Positions 53,892 through 63,360 of a stretch of DNA of 64,000 nt are shown here, one piece after another. Position numbers and translations under genes: made by a program. Below the pieces are notes generated by a model. The model saw only the letters and a program-made list of their open reading frames with translations, made no database searches and was not told the DNA's origin. Source of the stretch: Haladaptatus sp. DJG-WS-42 (GTDB lineage: Archaea > Halobacteriota > Halobacteria > Halobacteriales > Halococcaceae); contig NZ_CP147243.1 in assembly GCF_037198285.1 (NCBI RefSeq), positions 1,578,422 to 1,642,421 of the forward strand. The letters run 5' to 3'. The stretch's first letter is position 1. Each line of letters begins with the position of its first letter.

Positions 53892-54932
53892 ATGCCAAGC
53901 GTTACCGAACTCAAAGAAATGTACGAGAACATGGTAACAGCGCGTTACTATGAAGAGCGCCTCCAGGAGGAATACCTGGAGGGGAAACAACCGGCGTTCG
54001 ACATCTCCGCCGGCCCGATTCCGGGGGAGTTGCATCTTGCAGCCGGTCACGAGGCCTCGGGGGCGGGGGTCTGTCAACACCTGCGCGATGACGACACCGT
54101 CACCGGCCCACACCGGCCCCACCACATCGCCATCGCCAAAGGCGTTGACCTGAACAAGATGACGGCGGAGATTTTCGGCAGAGAAACCGGCCTGTGCAAG
54201 GGCAAAGGCGGGCACATGCACCTGTTCGACTCGACCAAAAATTTCGCGTGCAGTGGCATTATCGCCCAAGGCTGTCCGACCGCCGTCGGCGCGGCCTTGG
54301 CTGCGAAAAAGCGCGGCCTCGACTCCGTTGCTGTCGCGTTTCTCGGTGAGGGGGCCATCGACCAAGGCGGCTTCTTCGAGTCGCTGAACTTAGCGCAGGT
54401 CCAGCAACTTCCGGTCGTCTTCGTCATCGAGGACAACGACTGGGCCATCAGCATGCCAAAAGACCGTGTCACGGACGTGAAAGACGGCTCGATGCGCGCG
54501 AAGGGCCACGGCATGCCCGGCGAACGCATCGACTCGAACGACGCGATTGCCGTCTATGAAGCCGCAAAAGAGGCGGTCAGCCGCGCCCGCAACGGCAACG
54601 GGCCAACCCTCCTTGAGGTACAGGTCCACCGCCACATGGGCCATTTCATGGGCGACGCAGAAGCCTACCGGCCGGACGACGAAATCGAGCGCATCAAGAA
54701 ACTCGACCCGATTCCGCGCCTCGAAAAAGACCTGTTAAACGAAGGCGTCGAGCAATCGGAACTCGACGAGATTCGCACGCGCTCACACGAGCGCGTAGAC
54801 GAGGCGATTGCGTGGGCGAAAGAGCAACCGGAACCGGAGCCCCACGAGGCGCTCGAAGACGTGTTCCACAACCCACCGGAGGAGTGGGTCGAAGCGGCGA
54901 ACATGGCCGCTGCACAGGAGGGTGATGACTGA
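53892..54932 (+). CDS. 2-oxoacid dehydrogenase E1 component, alpha subunit
   Basis: 346 residues from the ATG at 53892, preceded by GAGGGG; an ATG at 53877 would add five. TPP-binding motif: LGEGAIDQGGFFESLNLAQVQQLPVVFVIEDN near residue 155, and the HxH pocket in GPHRPHHIAIAKG near residue 75. GKGGHMHLFD and the phosphorylation-loop-like KDRVTDVKDGSMRAKGHGMPG also match acetoin/pyruvate E1-alpha. It decarboxylates a 2-oxoacid or acetoin and passes the acyl group to a lipoyl arm. First gene of a three-gene operon. Confidence 0.92.
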   Translation: MPSVTELKEMYENMVTARYYEERLQEEYLEGKQPAFDISAGPIPGELHLAAGHEASGAGVCQHLRDDDTVTGPHRPHHIAIAKGVDLNKMTAEIFGRETGLCKGKGGHMHLFDSTKNFACSGIIAQGCPTAVGAALAAKKRGLDSVAVAFLGEGAIDQGGFFESLNLAQVQQLPVVFVIEDNDWAISMPKDRVTDVKDGSMRAKGHGMPGERIDSNDAIAVYEAAKEAVSRARNGNGPTLLEVQVHRHMGHFMGDAEAYRPDDEIERIKKLDPIPRLEKDLLNEGVEQSELDEIRTRSHERVDEAIAWAKEQPEPEPHEALEDVFHNPPEEWVEAANMAAAQEGDD

Positions 54933-55945
54933 TGACGCAACAAGTCGCAGAGCGGGAACTGACGATGAGTCGCGCGATGGTCGAGGCCATCAAACAGGAG
55001 ATGGACGCCAACGAAGAAGTGTTCGTCATGGGCGAAGACGTGGCCGACTACGGCGGCATCTTCAGCTCCACGACGGGCCTGCTCGACGAGTTCGGCCGCG
55101 ACCGCGTGATGGACGTACCAATCAGCGAGACGGCGTTCATCGGCGCGGCCGTCGGCGCGGCCCAAGCCGGGATGCGCCCGATTGCGGAACTCATGTTCGT
55201 CGATTTCTTCGGCGTTGCGATGGACCAAATTTACAACCAGATGGCGAAGAACACGTACATGAGCGGCGGTGGCGTGAGCGTCCCGATGGTGCTCATGACC
55301 GCCGTTGGCGGGACGTACTCAGATGCGGGCCAACACTCCCAGACGCTGTACGGCACCTTCGCCCACTTGCCGGGCATGAAGGTCGTCGTGCCCTCGACGG
55401 CGTACGACGCGAAGGGGCTGATGCACAGCGCGATTCGAGACGACGACCCTGTGGTATTCATGTTCCATAAGCGGCTCATGGGCCTCGGCTGGATGCCGTC
55501 GCCTGAAGGGCCGAAGACGGACGTCCCCGAAGAGCCGTACACGATTCCGTTCGGCCAAGCCGACATCAAGCGCGAGGGAGCAGACGCCACCGTTGTCACC
55601 CTCGGACTCCACGTCCATCGCGCGTGCGAGGCCGCCCGCGAACTCGCAGACGAGGGCATCGAGACGGAGATTATCGACCTCCGGACGCTCGTCCCGTTCG
55701 ACACCAAGACGGTCGTTGACTCGGTGCGCAAAACGGGACGGCTCATCGTCGTGGACGAGGACTACCGCTCCTTTGGCCTCACCGGTGAGGTCATCACGCG
55801 GGTCGCAGAACACGCCTTAGACGACTTAGAGGAGGTTCGCAGACTCGCCATCCCGGACGTCCCGATTCCGTACGCCCGGCCGCTCGAAACCGCCATCAAC
55901 CCGAGCGCAAAGCAGATTGCAGACGCCATCCGCGACACCCAATGA
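54932..55945 (+). CDS. 2-oxoacid dehydrogenase E1 component, beta subunit
   Basis: 337 residues of the transketolase-like beta type: VMGEDVADYGGIFSSTTGLLDEFG near residue 31, DVPISETAFIGAAVGAAQAGMRPIAELMFVDF near residue 55, and the C-terminal GLTGEVITRVAEHA region. Start shares the A of TGA with the alpha gene (TGATG), and the stop overlaps the lipoyl gene (ATGA). It binds TPP with the alpha subunit in a heterotetramer. Confidence 0.93.
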   Translation: MTQQVAERELTMSRAMVEAIKQEMDANEEVFVMGEDVADYGGIFSSTTGLLDEFGRDRVMDVPISETAFIGAAVGAAQAGMRPIAELMFVDFFGVAMDQIYNQMAKNTYMSGGGVSVPMVLMTAVGGTYSDAGQHSQTLYGTFAHLPGMKVVVPSTAYDAKGLMHSAIRDDDPVVFMFHKRLMGLGWMPSPEGPKTDVPEEPYTIPFGQADIKREGADATVVTLGLHVHRACEAARELADEGIETEIIDLRTLVPFDTKTVVDSVRKTGRLIVVDEDYRSFGLTGEVITRVAEHALDDLEEVRRLAIPDVPIPYARPLETAINPSAKQIADAIRDTQ

Positions 55946-56199
55946 GCGGAACGGCTGTCCTCGTCGACTCGGCGGCGATTTGGCCAGCGGACGCGATGGA
56001 CGTAGACGAAGGCGTCGTCTCGAACTGGTTCGTCCGCGAGGGTGCGACCGTCGAGGCTGGCGACACCATCTGCGAGATTCAAATCGAGAAGGTGAGCGTT
56101 GACGTGCCCGCCCCGCAGTCTGGAACCCTCGTCAAACGACTCGTCGGCGAGAACGAGGAGTTTCGCCGGGGCGACTCGCTCGCGCGAATCGAACCGTAA
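55942..56199 (+). CDS. Stand-alone lipoyl-domain protein
   Basis: 85 residues, a single biotinyl/lipoyl domain with nothing after it. The swinging-arm lysine is in EIQIEKVSVDVPAP near residue 49, the E-K-V pattern of lipoyl domains, not AMKM of biotin carriers. Normal E2 proteins carry a lipoyl domain, a binding domain and a 230-residue acyltransferase; here the gene stops after the first. No E2 catalytic domain or E3 lies within the next 2 kb. Probably carries the acyl group from the adjacent E1. Confidence 0.87.
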   Translation: MSGTAVLVDSAAIWPADAMDVDEGVVSNWFVREGATVEAGDTICEIQIEKVSVDVPAPQSGTLVKRLVGENEEFRRGDSLARIEP

Positions 56200-56281
56200 T
56201 CGACCACCGAATTCCAATTTTTGCCCCGAATCGTCCGCCCTAATCAAAATGCTGTTAAACTAGGCTTCCGTACCGCCGACC

Positions 56282-56863
56282 ATGGTTGAAGTACTGGGTG
56301 TCGCGCTCGGGGCGCTGTTAACGCTCATCGCGGTGGCCTTGCACTATTCGACGGGAACGGCCAAGTCGCTTCCAGAGGACATCACCGACCAAGTCCTCGA
56401 ACGGCGCGCCGCATCCGTCGCAGAAACGGATTTCCCCGAACCGATGAACCGCTCGATTGGTGGCGGCGGCGCTGTCGGCGCAGTCGCTGGGGGCGAAGCT
56501 GGCGGCGAACTCGAAGAAGGCGGCGACGCCGCTGGTTCGTCGAGCCCAGCCGACATCCCCGAAGACGAAATCGAGTACTTCGAAATCGAGTACGCGAAAG
56601 AAGGGAAAACGATCGAAGTCGCAAACAACGAGACGATTCTCGACGCGGGCGAAGACGAAGGCTGGGACCTCCCCTACGCCTGCCGTCAGGGCCAGTGTAT
56701 CTCCTGTGCGGGGAAGGTCGCCTCCGGCGAGAACGCAGAGGACTACGTCGTCCACGACAACCAGCAGATGCTCGGCGAGGAGGAACTCGGCAAGGGCTAC
56801 ATGCTGACCTGCGTTGCCTACCCGAAGAAACCGTTCACGCTCGAAACCGGCGAGACGCCATAG
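56282..56863 (+). CDS. Membrane-anchored 2Fe-2S ferredoxin
   Basis: 193 residues. One N-terminal helix (VLGVALGALLTLIAVALHYS), then a Gly/Glu/Ala-rich linker (residues about 55-95), then a plant-type 2Fe-2S domain. Cluster ligands are visible: C-x4-C-x2-C in CRQGQCISC near residue 143, with the fourth Cys about 29 residues on in MLTCVAYP. It would shuttle electrons at the membrane. It lies 80 bases after the lipoyl gene on the same strand. Confidence 0.9.
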   Translation: MVEVLGVALGALLTLIAVALHYSTGTAKSLPEDITDQVLERRAASVAETDFPEPMNRSIGGGGAVGAVAGGEAGGELEEGGDAAGSSSPADIPEDEIEYFEIEYAKEGKTIEVANNETILDAGEDEGWDLPYACRQGQCISCAGKVASGENAEDYVVHDNQQMLGEEELGKGYMLTCVAYPKKPFTLETGETP

Positions 56864-56912
56864 CGCGGCCGAACCAGAGCGCTGATATCTTTCCTTCAAT
56901 TGGATAACACCA

Positions 56913-58334
56913 GTGAGTAGTGGCCAGACCCAGAGTTCGATAACCGAGGGGGGGCTGGCCCGACCGATGTTCCGCTTGGCGCTGCCAATTGTCATCACAC
57001 AGCTCCTCCAGGTCGCCTACAACATCGCCGACACCCTGTGGCTTGGCCGCCTTTCGACGGCCGCCGTCGGCGCGATGAGCCTCGCGTTTCCGCTCATCTT
57101 CCTCCTCCTCTCTGTTGGCGGCGGGTTCACCGTTGCCGGGAGCACGCTCGTCGCCCAGTACACCGGCGCGAAGAGCGAAGGCTCCGCGGGCAAAGTTGCG
57201 GGCCAGACGGTGTCGTTCGTCACGCTGCTCGCCATCGCGCTTGGCATCCTCGGCTTTTTCGTCACTGAGCCAATGCTCGGTATCCTCCCAAGCGACCCCG
57301 AAACCGCACTCGAAGTCGTCCCGCTTGCCGCAGACTACATGCGCGTGTTCTTCCTCGGGACGCCGTTCCTGTTCGGCTTTTTTGTCTTCTCCGCGCTGAT
57401 GCGCGGTTACGGCAACACCCGCACGCCCATGCGCATCATGGCCATCAGCGTCGCGCTCAACGTCGTGTTAGACCCCATCTTCATCTTCGGCTGGTTTGGC
57501 TTCCCCGCCCTCGGCATCGAAGGCGCGGCACTCGCCACGCTCGTCTCCAGAGCCATCGCCACCGGCCTCGGGTTCTACGTGCTGTTCCAGACCACCTCCG
57601 GCCCGGACGTGCGCCTTTCTGACCTCACCCCCGACCTCGATATCATCAAGAAAATCGTCTCCATCGGCGTCCCGAGCGCGCTCGAACAATCCGCAAGCGC
57701 GCTGGCGATGATTACGCTCACCGCCATGGTCATCACGTTCTCGACGCCCGTCGTCGCCGCCTACGGCCTCGGCAACCGGCTCATCTCGCTCGTGTTCCTC
57801 CCCGCGATGGGCCTCGGGCGGGCGACCAACACGATGGTTGGCCAGAACCTCGGCGCACAGCAAACTGCTCGTGCCGAACGCGCCGTCAAACTCGCCGCCG
57901 CCGTCGGCGCGGGCGTCATGCTCGGCGTCGCCGTCATCGCCGCACTGTTCCCCGAACCCATCGTCGGCGTGTTCCTCGACACGGGTACGGCAGACGCCGC
58001 GGAAACCATCCGCCTCGGCAGCGAATACCTTCGGATTCGTTCGGTGGAGTTCGCCTTCATCGGCGTCCTCCAAGTCCTCCTCGGGGCCTACCGTGGCGCG
58101 GGCAACACGAAGACGGCGCTCGTCTTCTCCATGGTCGCCCTCTGGCTTGGCCGCGTCCCGACGGTCTACTACCTCGCCTTCGTCGAAGGCATGGGTCCGA
58201 CCGGCATCTGGTGGGGCATGGCCCTCGGCAACATCGTCGGCGCAATCGCCGCCGCCGCGTGGTTCACCCGCGGCACGTGGAAGCGTTCGGTCATCGACCA
58301 ACCCGGCAAAGCAATGGCCGACGGCGAAGACTGA
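56913..58334 (+). CDS. MATE-family multidrug/cation exporter
   Basis: 473 residues with twelve helices in two repeats. The GTG at 56913 is used, with a TATA-like GATATCTTT about 27 bases upstream. MATE signatures: LPIVITQLLQVAYNIADTLWLGRLSTAAVGAMSLAFP near residue 22 and the second repeat near residue 250 (GVPSALEQSASALAM, then FLPAMGLGRATNTMVGQNLGAQ). It exports organic cations or drugs using H+ or Na+. Confidence 0.93.
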   Translation: MSSGQTQSSITEGGLARPMFRLALPIVITQLLQVAYNIADTLWLGRLSTAAVGAMSLAFPLIFLLLSVGGGFTVAGSTLVAQYTGAKSEGSAGKVAGQTVSFVTLLAIALGILGFFVTEPMLGILPSDPETALEVVPLAADYMRVFFLGTPFLFGFFVFSALMRGYGNTRTPMRIMAISVALNVVLDPIFIFGWFGFPALGIEGAALATLVSRAIATGLGFYVLFQTTSGPDVRLSDLTPDLDIIKKIVSIGVPSALEQSASALAMITLTAMVITFSTPVVAAYGLGNRLISLVFLPAMGLGRATNTMVGQNLGAQQTARAERAVKLAAAVGAGVMLGVAVIAALFPEPIVGVFLDTGTADAAETIRLGSEYLRIRSVEFAFIGVLQVLLGAYRGAGNTKTALVFSMVALWLGRVPTVYYLAFVEGMGPTGIWWGMALGNIVGAIAAAAWFTRGTWKRSVIDQPGKAMADGED

Positions 58335-58375
58335 CTCACAACGGTTTTACCCATCTCTCCAGTACTGGTTCGTGT

Positions 58376-58448
58376 GGGCCTGTAGCTCAGTGGACAGAGT
58401 CCTTGGTTCCGGACCAAGATGTCGCGGGTTCAAATCCCGTCAGGTCCG
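58376..58448 (+). tRNA. tRNA-Arg (anticodon CCG)
   Basis: A 73-nt cloverleaf without intron. Acceptor GGGCCTG pairs with CAGGTCC (58441-58447, one G-U) with discriminator G at 58448. Anticodon stem CTTGG/CCAAG with loop TTCCGGA gives CCG, which reads CGG. T-arm GCGGGTTCAAATCCCGT. CCA is not encoded. The island downstream begins right after it. Confidence 0.96.
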
Positions 58449-58815
58449 TCACGTTCTATGACGATTAGGATTCAACAGACTGCGGCTTGGTGTATATAAA
58501 TCAAACGCCGGTCTGAATCTGGAGCTCGTCATGATACGTGCTTCAGGTCTTTCCCGTCGTGCGATTCGCTGAAGCCAACGTGTACGCGACGTGGCATCAA
58601 TCCTTCGGTGGATGCACTCTCATAACTGAATGGTTCTGTTGAAACCCTTGTTCGGTGAGCTGTTTCAGCAGACGTGCTGAATACATAATGCGTACACTTC
58701 ACAAACGGACAGTCTGAAAACGTCGCTATCGACAAGCTCGTAGTTATTATTAAACATACCAACTCGAGAAATCATCGACCACAACTCCTGTCGCCTCTAC
58801 AAGAGCTGTTAGCGC
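58449..58815. other. 367-base spacer with degenerate sequence, no gene supported
   Basis: AT-richer than the core. It holds a perfect hairpin TTCAGCA-GACG-TGCTGAA (58664-58681). A minus-strand fragment is open for about 77 codons but does not resemble a protein family. GGTTCTGTTGAAACCC near 58632 is reminiscent of an IS6-type terminal repeat; this is a weak visual match. Possibly a remnant of a transposable element. Confidence 0.3.
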
Positions 58816-59267
58816 TCAGATTTTCTTGGCCCGAACAAGATCATCGTACCTGTCGCCCACGAGATATCCTGTCAAGCTGAGGAAGAACAAGGCGGTGAGC
58901 GCCAGATTCGCGTCAAAATGAGAATCGGGGTGGCCGTGCATAATCCAGTGCCGGTGCTTGAAGAATTTCTCCAATTTGTTCTTGAATGCCGAGCGATCCC
59001 CTTCTTCTAGGTTCATGGGGCATAATGGCTGAACCAGCTATCGATCGCTTCCTCCTTGTCATCGCCCCAATAGACATCCCCTCCGATATCGTTGGGGTCT
59101 GATCCAGTCAGGTTCGGATCTTTTTCGCATAGCCAGCTGATGAGGGCGTCATGCGTTGAGATGGCCAGGTAGAGCGTCTCGTAGTAGTTAGATGTATCCG
59201 CATCGTCCCACTGTGAGACGGCTGGTCGGCTCAAGCGCATAGGAGAGCCCAAGCTCGCCATTGGCAT
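58816..59267 (-). pseudogene. HEPN-like protein, reading frame split in two
   Basis: Two frames meet in an ATGA (59013-59016). The first ends in EAIDSWFSHYAP and the second begins MNLEEGDRSAF. The second carries HRHWIMHGHPD, containing R-x4-H, the ribonuclease motif of HEPN proteins, and an alpha-helical tail (NLALTALFFLSLTGYLVGDRYDD). The 5' part (SNYYETLYLAISTHDALISWLCE) fits the N-terminal helices of the same protein. Either a frameshift broke it or the two parts are translated by overlap coupling. The 5' end overlaps the helicase fragment in another frame. Confidence 0.5.
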
Positions 59268-60335
59268 CCGTGACGGTAGCCGAGGAGACTACGTCCTGCT
59301 GTGCCACCTTTGGGATCCGATCGACTTTTCCATCGGGTCGTCCTTCGAGGATGATGTCGTCTCCGGGATAGTAAATGAGCCGGGACAGCAGGTTTGCGAT
59401 ATCCTTTGGTAGGCGGTACGTCTCCACCAACCTGTGCATCATCACCTCGTTGTCGACGTTTGCGATGCTCGGAGGTTTCCGAGCGAGATAGCTGACGTTG
59501 TCGAGTTCGTCGCGGACGAATCGCAAGATGTCGAGCGCTGAGAGTGACGGGGTGTGCTCCTCGATGGTCCGGCGGTCCTCCTCGCGCCAGTCGTGTTGCT
59601 GGATGGGCGGCAGCTGGCGGTGGTCGCCTGCGAGCTGTACCTGCCCCATCTCGGTGACAAACGCTCCAAGGAGGAATAAGAGCGGCAAGTCCATCATCGA
59701 CGCCTCGTCGACCAGCGCGTACTGGAAGATGTGGAGGTCAGCCGAGCCCCCTGAATGAGCTGATCGATTCGGTCGCCGTCAATGACCCCATCCATGACCA
59801 GCTTGTCGATTAGACCCCGGATGGTGACGGGTGGTCCGAAAACGAGGATGGGGTGCGACTCTGCGTCCTCGAAGTGCGCCTCGAACTCGCCAACGAGCGT
59901 GTCGCGGTCATAGTTGTAGCTGTAGTGCTCAATGAACTGACCCTGAATCTCCTCACTACCCGCAGGGATGCCGCTGGGATAAATCCGAAATAGCCGGACT
60001 GGCCGGAGGAGACAGCCAGCGGTGTCGAGCACCTCGAGGACGTCGTTCGCGTCGTCGAGCACTTCGTCGACCGCGTCGTGGGCGTGAGCAGATACTTGAC
60101 CGGTGAACGGCTCGTCGCCGGCGTAGCTGAGCGCACGAGCCACCGCAGCAGGGGCGACGGTGTACGTTTTCCCCGTCCCGGGCGGGCCCTGCAGCCCAAT
60201 GAGTTTTTGGCTGATGTCCCGCGCGAACGCCTCCTGCTCCGTGTTGAACCCGGAGCGCCAGTTGGCTTTGATGTCGTCGATGATCCCATCGAGCGCGGTG
60301 CGGTCGTACGGGGGAGTGTACTGATGTTGATACAT
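59188..60335 (-). pseudogene. SF1 (Dna2/AAA_11-12-type) helicase, frameshifted and truncated
   Basis: Starts at the ATG 60335 (MYQHQYTPPYDRTALDGIID), two bases after the nuclease stop. Walker A GPPGTGKTYTVAP is near residue 50. The frame shifts near 59747-59751, where a run of five G's (minus strand) appears one short. After it come Walker B VDEASMMDLPLL, motif III AGDHRQLPPI and ETYRLPKDIANLLSRLIYYPGDD. The product then stops near 59190, lacking the later helicase motifs, about 200 residues short. A broken nucleic-acid translocase, the presumed partner of the nuclease upstream. Confidence 0.75.
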
Positions 60336-60337
60336 GG

Positions 60338-63202
60338 TTATCGGTTGTAGAGGTCGTTGATATGGTCGTATAGGCTGTTCCCCGAGGAACCACCCGCCGC
60401 GTTGGCGGCAGCAGCGAGGGCCGGGAAAGCGCGCATCTTGTCGATGGAGTCCGCGAACCCGTCGAGGACGTAGTGGCGGCCAGTCTGGAGCACCGTCGTA
60501 AGGTGGTCCGGAGCCGGGAGCGGGTTCCGTCCTGTGGCCGTCCCGACCTCCACCTCGGGGGTTCGGTGGCTCGTGACGCACGGGACGTTCGCTCGGAGCC
60601 AGGTACCCGTGTCCATACAGTTCAGCTGGATGTAGCCCGTGTTCTGGTCCATCTCCTCGACGATGACCACCGTCGACCGGATGATGTGGGCACGGTCACC
60701 GAGTTCGCGGATGCGCAGTGGCGAGGCACCCATGTCCAGCTCGGTGACGACCATCCAGTCACCCTGTTCGACGGAGAGCGGGATGGTCCGATTCAGCCCA
60801 CCACCAGCACCGATGCTGGTTGGGTCGACGATGTCGCCGTCGAGGTAGTAGTTAGTGTAGCGACCACTGTCGTCCTCCCACGCGTTAGTGGCCTGGAGGA
60901 CGAGCGAGTGGCCGGACTCGACGCGCTCGTCGAGCGGTTGGCGGTACTTGTAGATAGCCCGCTTCTTGCTCGCGTCGTGTTCCAACAGCGCGTACTCTTG
61001 GATCGTCGACGCGAGCGACCCGCGCCCCTGCGAGAGCTGGGTCAATTGTGAGACGTTGAGCGGCGCCTTCGTCACCTTCGCGTCCTTGCCCGCGTCGGGC
61101 CAGGAGTTGCCGTTCGCCGGCACCTCGAGGCCGTGTTCGATGTGCGCCAGGGATGCGGCCATCCGCTTCAGAAGCGTCTCGATGTCCGCCTGGGTGATGC
61201 GGTCCGTGTGGCTGTCCGTTCGGTAGCGGTACCGCTGGATAGCGGCCTCCTCGTCGGGCGTGTTGGCCCATTTTGGAGTCAGTCGGTCACGCTCGGCCCA
61301 GATGTACGCCGCCGGAATCGTGGTCTCGTGGCGGTTGGCCATCGGGTATGATGAGCCGAACTGCGCCTGTGCATTCCCGCTTAGGATGCCAGGGGTACCG
61401 GTGTGGTTGATATTAAGCATGCCACCGGAATGGGTGTATTCTACCTCAAGCTCGAATAGGTCGGCGGCGAAGATTTCCGTTAGTGAAGGTTCCGAGCCGT
61501 GCTGGCCGTAGGGTGCGACGTCCCAGCCGAACCAGACGTTCCCGTCCCAGAATTGCGCGACAGTCTGGACCAGCCCGAGCCCGATGAACCGCATCTCGAA
61601 GCGTTGGCGAAGTTCATGCGAGAGTACCGAAACCATCTCCTGGTCGGGGACGTTCGTCGTCGGGGTGCCGGCGATGGCACCTCGGAGACCAAGCAGCGAG
61701 CGAACAGCGTCCGCCTCTCGGAGCTGTTCGTGACGCCGTACGGCGTTCATCAACACTTCACGCTGTCTCTCGGTGAAGAAGTAGAGGTGCGGGAAGCCCT
61801 CGTCGACAGTATAGGGCCGTCCGTCCGGGTGTCGGTCTCGGTGCTGATATCTGGTTTCAGCGTCCCGATAACCTGTCCCAACCGCTTGAAGAACCGGAAG
61901 AGGAGCGCCTGCTCCTGGTTTTCGAGCTGAGGGGGGTTACGGGGTAGCCGCTGTGGGTACGCCACGATGCTCTCTTCACCCTCGCTGCTGGTGATGTGTG
62001 CCGCGAGCGCAGCCACACAGTTGCGGACCGGGTCAGGCACCACCGTGATGAACACCTTGATGAGCGAGTGCGGTGGGTACTGGGTCTCGCCGATGTGACT
62101 CAGGTCGTCCGCTGGTAGCCCGTAGCCCGATCCCTGGATGGCGCCAGGCCAGTGGTCATGGTTGCCCAAATCCACCTCGTCAACGTACCGGGCCGCACCG
62201 ACCGCAAGCTTCCGGATGTTGGAGATGTTCGTGCGCTCGCGGATGGCGTCAACGGTGCCTCCGGCACCGGCAGAGAACGGGATGTCCTCCCACGTGTCAA
62301 CCTCGCCGTATCGATTGACGCCGGAGAGATCAACGAGATCAGCGAACTCCCTGAGCGACGTGATACCGATGTCGATTAACGTCTCCTGAACGCCCTCGTC
62401 GAGCTGGAGTAGTCCGAGCCCGAGCCCTGATGTCTCCAGCTCCTTGGTGAGGCACACTTGTTCGTGTGGGCACGCTGCGCAGCGCGGCGCCAGCCGTCGC
62501 TGCATCTTGTCGTAATCCCCGCCGATAGCCTCCGTGAGGGAACCGTTCGATGACAATGCAGCTTCCAGCGTTGAGGCCATGGTGCTGAACGAGAACGTGT
62601 CGAGGTCTCTCAGAGGCGTCGTCGAGAGCTCATTCTCGGGGGTGACGATGCTCCCCTTCATTTCAGCGTCGATGCCCGTTCCCTTGAGGGCTTGCTCGAT
62701 TAGGAGGCCGTAGACGGTGGCCTGGATGCGATGGGAGGTCCGCTTAGTGACGGATGATTTGGCTTCGAGGATGTAGATGGTGACATCGTGCGCATCACCG
62801 GGACTGGCTGGGATGATTGCAACGAGGTCTGCTTTCCCAAGGACCGGCCAGACACCGATGCGTCCGCGCAGCTTCGCCTGCCACGCGACAGAGGGGCGTG
62901 TCCGGGGAGAGTCATTCGCGACTCCCCGCACCAACTCCACGAACTCGCTAGTGGCTGTGTTGTAGTTGGACGCCCATTCACCGCTGGCCTGTGGTCCGTC
63001 AGTAGGCAGGCCGTGCTGGTCCGTCGGGCCGTAGGTTCGCTCGGCGGTGCTGCCGACAGTCAGTAGTTGCTCTTGCTCGAACTCGCGGCCTACCGCCAGG
63101 TGTAGCGGGTTGGTCAGCGGTTTGCTATAGGTCTGGCTTGCGATGTGCTTTCCTTTGGAATTCTCTCAACTCTAACTCAGACTGGAAATGCCGCTCGTTC
63201 AT
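60338..63202 (-). pseudogene. RecB/Cas4-type nuclease fused to a long unknown region, frameshifted
   Basis: The likely start is the ATG at 63200-63202 (MNERHFQSELELREFQRKAHRKPD). The frame shifts by an extra base near 63136, then continues as YSKPLTNPLHLAVGREFEQEQL. The nuclease core follows: GKADLVAI, then YILEAKSS (E-x-K), then the Q...Y signature in RIQATVYGLLI, and a Cys cluster CAACPHEQVC. A one-base loss near 61820-61835 shifts frame again; the rest (HLYFFTERQREVLMNAVRRHEQ, then a 450-residue unassigned region ending at 60338) is open. In total about 950 residues. A large, once active nuclease, now disrupted at least twice. Confidence 0.72.
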
Positions 63203-63360
63203 ATTATGATACAAAACAACTCTGGAGAAGCATAAATTGTCATTACCGCCTCGACTATTTGCTATTGAGTCTATTTCGAAGAGCTAATTCTGGGGATCTC
63301 CGACTCATTTTGTTGAACATTGTTAAATGAAAAGTCAACTGGTGTCACTCAGTACTCAGG
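63203..63360. other. AT-rich spacer between the nuclease and HerA-like genes
   Basis: About 160 bases, much richer in A+T than the rest. No gene is supported. It may hold the promoter of the nuclease gene on the minus strand (AT-rich stretch TTTTGTATCATAAT just before the ATG at 63202). Confidence 0.4.

Noticed and set aside
58540..58760. A transposon insertion after the tRNA
   Set aside because: Only a faint similarity of one short sequence to IS6-type ends; no transposase frame and no paired terminal repeats.
62940..62940. GTG at 62940 as the nuclease start
   Set aside because: The frame upstream of it continues with sensible sequence (YSKPLTNPLHLAVG), and a better ATG with its own N-terminal segment lies at 63202 after one frameshift.
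63145..63330. A 61-residue plus-strand frame before the HerA-like gene
   Set aside because: It overlaps the nuclease N-terminus and the AT-rich spacer, and its sequence has no protein-like pattern.
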